Origin: Hortaea werneckii
Taxonomy: Eukaryota; Ascomycota; Dothideomycetes; Mycosphaerellales; Teratosphaeriaceae
NCBI GenBank assembly: GCA_037044905.1
Contig: JBAOKB010000075.1
Span: 1 to 64,000 of the forward strand
DNA length: 64,000 bases
Direction of reading: 5' to 3'
Part shown: piece by piece, positions 17,734-28,922 of the stretch
Numbering within the stretch: the first letter of the stretch is position 1
Layout: each line of letters starts with the position of its first letter
The notes under the pieces: generated by a model
Databases searched by the model: none
Seen by the model: only the letters and a program-made list of their open reading frames with translations
What the model was told of the DNA's origin: nothing
Program-made: the position numbers and the translations under genes

Positions 17734-19837
17734 TTACTTTACATTCGACATCGAACTTGGACGAACTTCGCTTCCAATCTTCGGAAAGTGAGCCCCATGG
17801 AATCCGAAACCGACCGGCATACCAATCTCGGCCCGCCCGATCTCTGCGAATGAGCGAGCATCCAAGCAAAGGAGGTAGCTTTCACCGCTGTCACCGTCGA
17901 GCACGACGCTGAATATTACACCTTCGTCTTCGTCCTTGGTCCCAGGCTTCGGGATGAAGATCGGCTCTCCCGGGGTGTGACGCAGCGTTTCCCAGACAAG
18001 CATCTTGCCGGTTGCTGTGTCTGTTTTCGCCAGACCATCATGGAAGGAAGACTTGCCACGATCCAGGACGCTATACACAAAGCGATGCGGTTTAAAGACA
18101 AATGTTTGATTGAATTGTGGTAGATCTCCAGCAGAAATGGCCATAGTTTTCTTGGCAATGCCGCTTGATCTCCTGCGCTTTGTCGATCCTTGCAATGGAA
18201 CATCTTCAAGCCTGTACCGCACCAGGCTACATTGCGTGTTTGGGTGTTGCTTATGCGTTGCTTCGATGTGTGGTTGGTCGGACACGAGGCTGGTATAGTA
18301 GAAGCGATGCAAAATGTCCATGTTTGCAAACTCGATCAGCCTAGATGACAAATCAGCGTGAGCTCTGAAACCTTGCATTTCTGCAACTTACTCGCAGGTC
18401 AAATCAACACTCCCTGAATCGCCAATCTTCTCCTCCCAAGCGTTGGTTGTATGAAAACAGAAGAATGAGGGACTTTCAAACGTTTTGACCTACCCACCGT
18501 CAGCTGTCTGTTGCTCCACTGTTGACAATCTCGGAATCTTTGACTCACTACACCCATGTTGTGATGCCTATCCACAATATACCATTTCGTCTTCGCTCTG
18601 GGATCAAACTCCATCGCATCGAACAGATTGCGATGCCATAGAATGTCTATTCCTTTCGATTTGAAGAAAGCGGGCCACACACAAAGAATGACAAAGTTCG
18701 GTGTGAGCGCGAGGGAGTGTAGATAGGCAGGCTTGACCAAGTTTCCGCTTATCTATGCAAGTGAGCATTGGTGCAGATCTCGGTATATGGATGGTTTAGT
18801 ACACACTTCGGCCAGGATATCTGTCGTCCCATCTGACTTTGTTCGGAATACACTAGGTGGATATTAGTACGAAGTTCTTATCAGCGTGCCTTCGCTTCCA
18901 TACCGATACGCTGGTATCCTCCCAAAAGCAAGGTTATAATTGAAAGTCTCTCCTGTTACTGGATCATGAGAAGCATGGGCAGCTGACATAGGGCCTACCA
19001 GAGAAGGATGTAAGTTGTCTTGTTGAGCGATACCGATAGGCTCCAGTGTGTCAAAGTCAAATTGCTTTGTTGTCGCATTGTCAGTAGTGAGCGTCAACAG
19101 ACGTCTACCATGGTCGCTATCTGCTCTGAGTTTGGTCTCTTCCGAAGGTAGAGTAGGACGGATGGCAACAGCTGCGTGCGGTTGTGGGGTCGCCGGGACG
19201 AAAGCAGACTTTAGTTTCTTGTAGAAGGTATCACATGGATCCCTTTTCTGCCCGAACGAGAGGATATCGAGCCGCCCGTCGTTCCTAGCCTGCTCCAGGA
19301 GCTCATCTACCTAAGACATAATGAACTTCTGGTCGCAAAACACTGTCTGAAGAGCGCCTCCTACCTGACAGCGACTTGAGTACCAGATCTTATCGCAGAC
19401 ACCGTCTTGCCCCGCACTCAGCTCGAACTTGTGTGTTGTCGTGAAGCCATCGAACCTGATGCATTCATATTAGCCAAATGCTGTATTGCCTCCACAGCAT
19501 ATTGTCTCAGAGTCATTGCTGATGAAGTGACTAAGATACTACTTGCCAATGGCTGATCTTGAATTCGTTGTTGACGCCTCCCGCCCGTGATATCTTCCAA
19601 GCACCGGGTCCAGTTCTGAAAAGAGCACCAGCGGCATACGCTGGAATGAAGCCTTTCAGCCCGAGGCGAATAGGATGCCTTCTATCTCCGGCAATTTCGG
19701 TTGCGTTAAACTGGGAGATCAGTAACAAGTATAATGGCTAGGCGTATGAGACCTACTCCTGCTGCATTAGGCCAGTCTTTGTAATGATTCCGAAGCGCTG
19801 CATCCTTGTGTTCTACGCCGGAATCATGTCGCTCCAT
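17734..19837 (-). CDS. Carotenoid oxygenase (RPE65/carotenoid cleavage dioxygenase family)
   Basis: Iron(II) dioxygenase that splits carotenoids or stilbene-like double bonds. Eight exons by splice consensus and frame: 19757-19837, 19547-19710, 19365-19455, 18904-19310, 18807-18852, 18549-18752, 18392-18489, 17734-18340; 565 residues. All four iron-binding His regions are visible in order: AAHASHDPVTGE, YLHSLALTP, FCFHTTNAWEE and GFGFHGAHFP. The N-terminus has the family block GFIPAYAAGALFRTGPG. Intron 2 appears to begin with GC (GCAAGT), which restores HWFDG at the exon 2-3 junction. No signal peptide. Apocarotenoid and resveratrol-type substrates are both possible. Confidence 0.88.
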
Positions 19838-20973
19838 GCTTGGGAACTAAAATCTCTTCGGGGAAGGCAAGGAAAAAAATAGGCAGATTGGATGTTGGTA
19901 CAGAAGGTAGGAACTGTGTATGCCTCCCAGTGTGCGAAACCTGCTCTACTTACTTATAGACAAGCACTGTCTAACGACGCTATCGAATGCTTTCGTCGCT
20001 TTACTGCCTGAAAGAGGAGGCATTGCGAGTTTGGGGCGGCGATATGGGCGGTCTGTAGGATGGATCCTTCAGCCTGTATCAGGCACAGCTCAGTCTCCCA
20101 AAAGGGAAAACAGTGCGAGTTTCCGCGGCTCGGCTGTCACCACTTCAAATTCCCCCATGCAGCTGGCATTGAACAGACTGCAACGGACGCTCGATACTCG
20201 TTCTTGACCACCGACTTTTGACCAGTGGAGAGACTGACTGCGTCAATACATCACCACTTTGCCATCTTCTATGGTGAGTTCGTGTTTCTTCGGTCAGAAG
20301 GTGGACTTTTGAGAGCATGTTTTAGTGAAAGCCTCGTAAATGGTCAATTAATCGGACTCCATTTTGTGCACACACCCGCACACACGCTCTCTCTGTCATA
20401 GAAAGAATGAATTATCTGCTTCTCTTCAAAGTCGCACAGTGGATGGCGAGAGCGAAGAAGACTTCTCAATCATTGTTGTTTCACTTGAACACCGGGCTAG
20501 TGGTCACGCTTTGAGAAGAACCGAATGGGCAGATCACTGCAATGATGCCGGGACCAAGACGTCTGAAGGTGCATGTGCATCAAGGAGTAGTTGTGATTCT
20601 CAACATCGGTATGAGATCCACGTGAGGGGAACGTTGCTGAAGCGGCTGGTTGATCGAAACCTGATTGCGGAGGATGGGCCTGGGCCCTGCACGGCTGGGG
20701 CCGTCTTAGGCAGTTACGCAATCGACGCGGGGCAGCGAGGGGCAACAGAGCTGTGAGAGGGGCTGAGGGGCAAACCAGACCTCCAGCTTGGAACAGCTTG
20801 GAAGAGAGCTGGCAAGGTTGGTAGCATGACGTCGCTAGGGCGAGATAAGTAAGCAGTCGACAACCACTGCACATTGAAAGCATCCGCCGTCTCTATTCTC
20901 CTACATCTTCCTGTACACAAACCTGAATCACATCCACATTGAACACATTTCGAATCACCCACACCCAACCATC
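19838..20973. other. Intergenic region, no supported gene
   Basis: 1.1 kb between the divergently transcribed carotenoid oxygenase and small-protein genes, so it holds both promoters. The short open frames lack domains. Confidence 0.55.
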
Positions 20974-21450
20974 ATGGACAAGCTCAAGGACATGGCTGGC
21001 AAGATGACCGGCAAGAGCGGCGGTGAGAGCGGCGGCTCCAGCACCGGCGGCGAGGGCAAGCAGGAGCAGTACATTGACAAGGGTACGTCCCTCCTACACG
21101 ATGGACTCGTAGGCTGTTGAAGGAGGATGTGAATGCTTACTTCTGTTGCAGGTGTTGACATGGCCACTGACAAGGCTGGTAAGCTTGAGAGCCACTGTTA
21201 CTCTTCCGGTGTTCCAAGATGCTAACATGCACGCTTCCAACAAGGCTACGGCGACAAGTACGATGTACGTTGCAGTCCAACTCCATCCGAGATTGATTGA
21301 CGTCGCTGACCTCACGTCTGTTTCCAGGACAAAATCTCCGACGGTATCAACAAGGGTATCGACAAGGTCAGTCCTGCTCAGCATTAACCAGCGCCGTGTG
21401 ATAAGAGACTGACACCTCCACAGTACCAGGCCGGTCAGGAGCAGAAGTAA
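20974..21450 (+). CDS. 73-aa hydrophilic Gly/Lys-rich protein, five exons
   Basis: Five small exons, 20974-21082, 21152-21178, 21245-21264, 21328-21366 and 21424-21450, each with good donors (GTACGT, GTAAGC, GTACGT, GTCAGT) and AG acceptors, join in frame to a 73-residue protein. It begins MDKLKDMAGKMTGKSGG, has a Gly/Ser-rich stretch, then a charged region ending DKISDGINKGIDKYQAGQ. There is no Cys, signal peptide or membrane segment. Composition is like fungal hydrophilins and stress-induced small proteins, some of which share the MDKLK start and DKI-DG core. Function unknown; a role in stress or spores is only a guess. It is too fragmented for single-frame gene calling. Confidence 0.75.
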
Positions 21451-21831
21451 GGGTAGCACGTGTTACGGCCAATCATACAGTAGAATGAGGATACGAGACA
21501 AATTATAACTTTAGAACACTGTTCCATGCATTCTTGACCCTTCTCATGTGTCCGCCGACCAGCCAGCCATGCCATGTGGTAACGGGTTCAACTGTACCTG
21601 AGTCACGAAAAGTTGGCCCCAACTTCAGATGTGAACTGCTGTCATACAGTGCGTAGCGACTTGCCTCCCACGGCAGACATCAACCTTGACGTGCGGGGCG
21701 ACTTTACTGGCAACAAGCCGTCTGAAGACTTCTCATAAAGGCTCATATATGGCATGACTATAGTGTTGGCTAGCTATTTGTTGACATCTCAAATCTACCT
21801 CCTCCCACCGGCATCAATGGTCCAGCAAATC
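21451..21831. other. 3' intergenic region between convergent genes
   Basis: About 380 bp between the small-protein gene and the GH2 gene, whose 3' ends face each other. It should hold both terminators; no further feature was recognised. Confidence 0.5.
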
Positions 21832-23748
21832 TTACTCAGACCATCCAAAAGCGTTCCTTGCGGTCCACCTAGACTTCAACGCCTGCGCTGCAGACTTCGG
21901 TCTTCTCTCCCTCGTGAAGATACCTTTCTTGTTACCATCCACGCGCCTCACACCGATCGAAGTCTGGAAGTCGGCGAAGTTCCATACGTGCTCACCTGCC
22001 ATTGCCTTGGTACGGTCAAAGACCCGATGGTACATTTCAAGGTATTCCGTCTGGAATTCCTCGCTGAATGGCACAGGGTCAACAGCGTGGAGACCCGCGA
22101 TCGTGTCCACACCGTACTCGGACATGATGATAGGTCTTGGGTAGGTCTGCTCCCATCCCTGCAGAGACTCTTCCAATGCAATCTCAGCAGCGGCGAGATC
22201 ACCGGTCTGCTCGTACCAGCCGTAGTACCTATTAAGCATGGTCACATCGAAGAAGTCTGCGATCTTGTCCGCAGTGAAATTCGCATCTCCCTGGTTCGCG
22301 TACGTGATAGGACGGGTGGAGTCAAGCTCGCGTGCAAGTTCAGCCAAAGGCTCGAAGTATGGCCTCGCACCGTCTTCTTGGGCGGCTGGCTCATTGGCAA
22401 TAGACCACATGACGATACTGGCGTGGTTCTTATCACGTCTGACAAGTTCACGGATGGCTTGCTTGTGTGCAGTCTGCGTCACGTTGTTGATCGCATCCGG
22501 GCGGAAGGTCTCCGGGCCTGCTGGGCCTTGGCCAATACCAAGGTTGAGCCCTACAGCGGTGCTTTCGTCGATCACGACCATACCCTGCCTATCCGCAAAG
22601 TCCATAACGTCCTCGCTGTAAGGGTAGTGAGATGTGCGGAAAGAATTGGCTCCGATCCAGTTGAGCAATTGGAAGTCGTGGACCATGTAGCTCTCATCAT
22701 GTCCTTTTCCACGAACCGGAGTATCCTCGTGCTTGCCAAAGCCGGTGAAGTAGAACGGACGGCCATTGATGAGAAATTCGGTCCCATTCACTGAGATAGT
22801 GCGAATGCCAGTGGCGAGAGCGTAAGAGTCGACTACATCGTCCGACGCATCCATGACTGTGGCCTGGAACTGGTACAGGTACGCCGCACCCGGCTGCCAA
22901 AGCTTCGCAGACTCAACACGCAGTTCACCGCTGGATCCTGTGCATTCGGCGACCATTTGGCCATCCTCATCGACCAAGCTGACATTGACTCGTGCGCCGG
23001 ACCCGTTGGCGACCTCGACATCGTAATGAACAATGCCTGTGTCGCCGTCGACGTCGGTCACGAGGGTGATGTCTTCGATGTGCTGTTGCGGAACCGAATA
23101 CATCCAGACGGACCTTGCAAGACCAGCGTAATTGTAGAAGTCATGGAAATAGGTCTGCTTCCTCTCGCCCGTGTACTCGTCTACACTGATCTCTCCCGGT
23201 GGCAAGGTTTCGTACGTAAGCTCGTTATTGACAGCAATAGTGAGACGGAATTGTTCGCCGGCGGCCACAAGATCGGTAACATCTGCCTCAAAAGGCGTAT
23301 AGCCGCCTTGATGGTCTGCGACAGGCTGATCATTGACGTAAATGCGGCCACGGTGTGTAGCGGATTCGGCACGCAAGAGGTACCGATCATCTGGAGACCA
23401 GCCTCTGGGCACAAGAACATCTCGCTGATACCGAACCCAGCCGACATGATCGTGGATGGACTGGTTGACGAAAATGTCGTTGTATGAGGCAGGAACTGGA
23501 CACTCAAGGTCTGTCGACAAGAGTTCCGACCATGATTCTGTTGCGTTTCTCTCGGCTTCCGGGATAAGTGCGAATTTCCACAAGCCATCCAAGTTGATAA
23601 GGTCTCTGAACGAAGACCGCTGTGGCCTGAGATTGATCAAGGGTTGTTCAACATCCAGAAGACTTCCCTGATTATCCTGTGCCAGAGCAACAGGGGCAAG
23701 GAGCGGTAGCACAGTGCCCAAGAGCCGGGGGATGGACATTATTGCCAT
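21832..23748 (-). CDS. Secreted glycoside hydrolase family 2, beta-glucuronidase type
   Basis: Single-exon 638-residue enzyme that would release terminal beta-linked glucuronic acid (or galactose) from polysaccharides or glycoproteins outside the cell. A signal peptide covers about 1-23 (IPRLLGTVLPLLAPVALAQ). A sugar-binding jelly-roll, an immunoglobulin-like domain and the TIM barrel follow. The acid/base Glu is in WSIANEPAAQ (about 453) and the nucleophile Glu in IIMSEYGVD (about 544). Several N-x-S/T sites fit secretion. Glucuronidase is favoured over galactosidase or mannosidase by overall size and the SEYG context, but specificity is not proven. Confidence 0.88.
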   Translation of the reverse strand: MAIMSIPRLLGTVLPLLAPVALAQDNQGSLLDVEQPLINLRPQRSSFRDLINLDGLWKFALIPEAERNATESWSELLSTDLECPVPASYNDIFVNQSIHDHVGWVRYQRDVLVPRGWSPDDRYLLRAESATHRGRIYVNDQPVADHQGGYTPFEADVTDLVAAGEQFRLTIAVNNELTYETLPPGEISVDEYTGERKQTYFHDFYNYAGLARSVWMYSVPQQHIEDITLVTDVDGDTGIVHYDVEVANGSGARVNVSLVDEDGQMVAECTGSSGELRVESAKLWQPGAAYLYQFQATVMDASDDVVDSYALATGIRTISVNGTEFLINGRPFYFTGFGKHEDTPVRGKGHDESYMVHDFQLLNWIGANSFRTSHYPYSEDVMDFADRQGMVVIDESTAVGLNLGIGQGPAGPETFRPDAINNVTQTAHKQAIRELVRRDKNHASIVMWSIANEPAAQEDGARPYFEPLAELARELDSTRPITYANQGDANFTADKIADFFDVTMLNRYYGWYEQTGDLAAAEIALEESLQGWEQTYPRPIIMSEYGVDTIAGLHAVDPVPFSEEFQTEYLEMYHRVFDRTKAMAGEHVWNFADFQTSIGVRRVDGNKKGIFTRERRPKSAAQALKSRWTARNAFGWSE

Positions 23749-25991
23749 TGTGGATCGTTTGCCTCCTGGTTCATCATCTTCGCTCTCTTCATACTATTTG
23801 TACCTAGCATCGGCATTCGCGCTTCGTTTTGATAGAACGTCTCTTACGGAACTTCTCCGCATCGGCGACTGCTCTACATTCCTGGGGTGGGGTAGCCAAG
23901 GCTTTGATTGGAGTATTACGCCAGGCATTGTCCAACATCTGATCTACAAAAGGGCTGGCAAAATAGCAACCGATAGCCGGATTCCAAAATGATAGCCAAG
24001 AGTCTCCATGCGGGGGTTATACACTTCCATCCGTGTGGGTGGCTAATTCCTCCACCCGCATCCGTAGACGCCTTGAATCGTCCAAGCAAGTTTTGCTTAT
24101 CTAGCAAGCATATACGATTACTGCGACGGAGTCCCGTTGGCTTGGAAATTCTTAGCTTCGTATTGTCGAAGGATTGTAGCAAAAGCCGATGCCAGACCTC
24201 ACACCCAAACGTTCTTCGGCAGCTCGTCTTCAACCCCACACCCCGCCTCACTCGCCAAAATATGCCGAGCCTCAGAACATCTTGGTGGAATAACTTGCTC
24301 AGCTCTGGACCCAGATTGACTCGGCCGCCACAAAGAGAAGTATTCTTGAGCAGCGAGGCCGGAAGGCATAGGGATGGGGCACCGAAATGGCAGCCGGAGA
24401 CTGAACCAATGACGTTGAGACTGTCCCATTTATCTGCACGCCTGGAGGGTCAGGTCAGGCGAACGTGTTCATTGTGTCTTGTCCATTGATTGCGGCTGAT
24501 TCGAGCAAGAAGAGTCCGGCGGTCCCTAATGCCGTAGCCGGTTTATCGCGGAGTAGGAGCCGCGCACATTGAGTGGAGTGAAATATAAATATGCAATGCT
24601 TCCAATTGGCTGGGTCGATCTATTTTAATAACATCGATAGACGTTGACCAACAACTATGGTAAGCAAGTACTTCAGGGTAAAGTGAAGTTCACGGAACAT
24701 TTTTGGAGTCGCGGAGGCAGAAGTGAGTGATCTTATCTTATCCGATCGATGTCCCTGGACTTGGAAAGCCGTAGGATTTGTGTCCACCTCTGGACTCGCC
24801 TATCGGTCCAACACGAAGCCGACAAAATCAGACCGGAAAAGCGACAAAATGGAAAAGAAATAAGAAACAACGAGTCCCTCATCATCCGTCCATCAATGGT
24901 TAAATTGCTCGAGGGCAGCAATCCGTCAAATATGACAGTGTGGGCTTTGGTGCACTGGTAAGGACTGAATGGGCTTCTGTAAACGGACAGCATCAGGGAA
25001 AACAGACCGCACCCATCTCCTCTCCGCTCAAATTGCATTCGTAGACATGCAGGTACCTTACCTAAGCGATATCCTGCAAGGTATCATTGAAAGAAGTCAG
25101 CTGACCTGGAAAGTAAGCGTTTAATCTACCTCTAGGACGATGGCGACAGAGCATTAATAAAGGGCATGTGTCTCATATACTCTGGTACATTTGCTTGGCG
25201 ACCCGGCGTCCTCCAACGGCTACGTCGACGCTGACCACTAGAACGCGGCCACAACTTGCCAAGAGAAGCCGCCATTCGAAGGAGTCTCTGATTAAAGAGA
25301 AAGCAAGGAAAGGGGACGGTGCTCAGCACACATGGCGCTCCTTGCATTGCTTCTGCGCAGTAATCGAACACTTATCAGTTGCTTGCGGCCCTTGAATGAT
25401 CTTGATGCGGCTATGACAATCAAGCCATGGGGCAGTCCGCAGGTCTTGCTTGATGAGACGTAACCGGGAATATGGATCGACTTTATCCCCGGCAGCCGGT
25501 CCTGAAGCTTGTTGCCAATCCAAGACGTTGCATGCCGAACAACGCGGATTGCAACCCTCTCCATCACCAAATCCATCCCCGTCTCGCGTCAGTATGAGCT
25601 CTGAGGCGGGGATTTTGGGGGATCGACATGACCCCCAAATCAAGACTCCACTGCAAGATCCTACGGCTGATACTCGCTTTTCTCTTCTGTTGGCTTAGCA
25701 GCATATGTTCAAGCTCTGGTGGATCAATCGAAAATCAGACCTAGAGATCTTCCACCACTACAATGTCCCGTAGCGTTACTCCAAAATCTTCCCCGCAGCA
25801 CATGGCGCCCCATGGGGGGCTTGTGGTAGGCTTGATGAGATGAAGACACCTGAACTGTCCTTGGTATTAGTCCCCGTTGGCTTGCTTCTTTCTTGTATAC
25901 CACCCAACGCTGTAGATCTTCTCTCTGCGCAACTCTTATTCCTCAATCTTACCCCTTTAAAGCCTTTCAGCCACTTGACAAGATCGTCAAA
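23749..25991. other. Intergenic region, no supported gene
   Basis: 2.2 kb between the divergently transcribed GH2 and MFS genes. Open frames up to 166 codons occur but none has a recognisable domain or a good splice partner. No repeat or tRNA was seen. Confidence 0.55.
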
Positions 25992-27900
25992 ATGGCTGAA
26001 ACGTCATCGCTAGAGAAGAATGCAACAGAACTTCACGAGGTTCGCCAGAGTGATGATATCGAGCGTGAAGCTGAGGCAGCCCATCATATCGACCGCAAAG
26101 ACATTCACGTATCAGCCCACGCAGAGCTCTATCGGGAAGCGCTCGAACGCTATCCAACAGACGAATCGATCGACAGAGTGGCAGAGAAAAAGCTAGTGCG
26201 GAAACTCGACTGGCGAATCATCCCTCTTCTTGGAGTCTGCTACTTCTTCTATGTAAGAAGCCAAGCTCGAAGCAGAAGAAGCTTGATTAGCTTGGCTGTG
26301 GCTGACCTCCTTCCCAGTATGTCGACAAGACGACACTTTCTTACGCTGCCATCTATGGTGTCAAGGAAGATCTCAACCTCAAGGGCGACGATTACAGTTG
26401 GCTGTCATCTATTTGTACGTCTTTGATCGTTTCATTTCGATGGTCGACAGCACACATGCTGACCTTCATTTCTTTTATCAGTCTACTTTGGATGGCTAGC
26501 ATGGGTAAGCTTGATACAGCCCTCCGACATAACGATCAGGTCTCGCTAATCCTTAGACAGGCCATCCCATCTAACCTGATCATGCAACGGCTGCCTCCCG
26601 CCTACTACCTAGGCTTCAACATCTTCATGTGGGGAGCGCTCTTAATGTGCGAAGCAGCAGCCCGAAAGTTCGCCGGCCTAGCCGCCCTCCGTGTCCTTTC
26701 CGGTGCTTTCGAAGCCATCGCAGATCCAGCCTTTATGCTTTTCGTTTCGACCTACTACCGACAGGAACAACAGCCAAGTAGGATCTCAGCATACTACCTC
26801 TGGAACGGCATTGGCGTCGCAGGTGGTGGACTGATCGGATACGGAATCGGTAATATCGAGGGCGCACTGGCATCGTGGCGATATGAATTCATCATTGTCG
26901 GGGCGTTCTGCGCGGCCTGGGGCATCATCATGTGGTTTGCCCTTCCAAATTCACCCACGACCTTCTGGGGCTTCAGCCACGAAGAGAAGTTGCTTATGAT
27001 TGCCCGCGTGCGAAGCAACCAGACCGGTGTTGAACAAAACCGAGTCAATTGGGGCCAGATTCGTGAAGCGTTCCTGGACTACAAAACACACCTCTTCCTC
27101 TTTTTCGGCTTCATTGCCAACATCCCGAACGGGGGTATCTCTAACTTCTCCACCCTGGTGATCCAAGGTCTTGGGTACGACGAGCTCGGGACGAGTCTGC
27201 TTGGTATCCCGCAGGGTGTCATCATCGTTATTTGGATTGTGTTAGGTGCAGTAGCGAACCATTTTGCGCCAAAGAACAGTCGAACGCTTGTTGCCGGTGC
27301 ATTCATGCTACCTACCATCGCTGGAGGCCTAGGTTTCCTGCTAGCTCCGGATGACGCTTATGTTGGTCGACTGATCTGCTTCTACATGACCGGTTCATAT
27401 CAGGCGTCGTTCATCATGACATTGTCATTGATCACTTCGAACGTCGGAGGCCAGTCGAAGAAGATGATAGTTTCCGGTATCATCTGGTTCGGAGCGTGCG
27501 TCGGAAACATTGCATCACCATTCTTTTACAAGGAAGACCAAGCGCCGAATTACACTGAAGGAATTGGATCGCTACTGGCAGCCAACATCATCGAGCTTCT
27601 TATGTGCATTGCGTAAGTCGACGGGAACGTAAGACAATCAGAGTCGAGCTTAGCTGACGATGCGACCTTTTTCCTACAGCTTCCGATTCGTTTTTGCATG
27701 GGAGAACAAGCGCAAGGAGAAACAACGAGCTGCGCTACGTGAGAACGGGAGGGAGATCCAAGCCTCGAACGAGACAGCTTTCAGTGACATGACTGACAAG
27801 GAGAATCCCAAGTAAGTCCATTCCTAACGAAGTCATAAGCCTGATGATTTCAAACAGACGGAGACTGACTGGCTCAACTAGCTTTACATATGTCTATTAG
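25992..27900 (+). CDS. MFS permease, Dal5/allantoate (ACS) type
   Basis: Plasma-membrane proton symporter of the anion:cation symporter group, which carries allantoate, nicotinate, pantothenate and other organic anions. Six exons: 25992-26252, 26318-26414, 26482-26504, 26561-27612, 27680-27811 and 27882-27900, all with canonical donors; 527 residues. About 70 hydrophilic residues precede KLVRKLDWRIIPLLGVCYF, the usual entry to the first helix, followed by YVDKTTLSYA. About 12 helices are present. Exon 3 is only 23 nt but is needed to rebuild FYFGWLAWAIP. The substrate is unknown; quinate is possible but the gene lies 10 kb from the quinate cluster and is not of the sugar-porter type of known quinate permeases. 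Confidence 0.88.
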
Positions 27901-28922
27901 AGGGAGATTCCGTTAAAAATATATCAACGTACAACATGTTACACATAGAAGACAAAAGATTGCCACCTTCTCCGAAACTCGGCTCCTTTTCACCAATTTC
28001 CTTCGTGGTGCTCATGGTCAATAATGCGGTCACACCAGTCATTACACCCCAATCATCCCTTGCCCCCATCTTTCTTCCTCAAACCTCATTAGTAAACCCC
28101 ACGCACCCTCAATTTACGTCCGTCGATTCTATTCGTGTGCCTTACCAAGCCCATTCCTTAGGCGTCCTGTCCCGGTCTCAAAGAAGAGCCGGCGCACCCG
28201 CAGCGATGACAGCTAATCACAGGGCTTTCTCATTGCTTGCTTGCCCTAGCAAAGCAGGCTACAAAAGTCAACAAAAATCCTCTCGCTCCACCGCATCCGC
28301 CTATCTTCGTATCGTCAAAAGCATACCCGACCAGCTCAAGGCCAGAATACGAAACACTCCTGTCGTGAGAGATGTAAAGGCAATAGCCAACAAAAAAACA
28401 AACAATGGTTCCAGAGATACGGTCGAGGCCGAGAATCCCGAAATGGCACAAGAAACCCTAAACCCCAAAGATGTCGGCATAGCATAGCTCAAATCCACTC
28501 AAGAATTATGAAGCACAGGGTAAGAGACAGTGCACAGTGATCAAACGAAGAAAGTAACACATTCTTCAATTTTTCCCTTTTCTTTGTGCTTTCAAAAAGA
28601 CGCCTTAATTTACACGCTAGTAGCCTCTGCCCAGGAATGTAGTTAATGATAGCACCCTCTGTCTCTTCCGCTCAGTCTCCCTTTCTCAGTCTCTCCTGCT
28701 CTGGCTCATGGCGGCCTTTCAAAGCTGGATACCTGGCCATTTGCCTGCTTGCCTGCCTGCTTGCCAGCGCCCTGGACATTACAGGCAATGGCCTTGACGA
28801 CAATATCGTATCTTGTCTCCTGATCAAAGACTGCAACCCTCGACGGGACAAGGCTGTAATACATTGGACAAGCAAACAAGGACACAGAGCTCGTTGCTCG
28901 GCGGAATAGGATGACACGACCC
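27901..28922. other. 3' intergenic region between convergent genes
   Basis: 1.0 kb between the MFS gene and the PWWP gene, whose 3' ends face each other. A 183-codon frame at 27936-28487 starts with ATG but has no domain and sits where 3' UTRs are expected, so it is not called a gene. Confidence 0.5.

Noticed and set aside
27936..28487. 183-codon ATG frame after the permease gene
   Set aside because: It lies where two 3' UTRs meet, with no domain or splice context.
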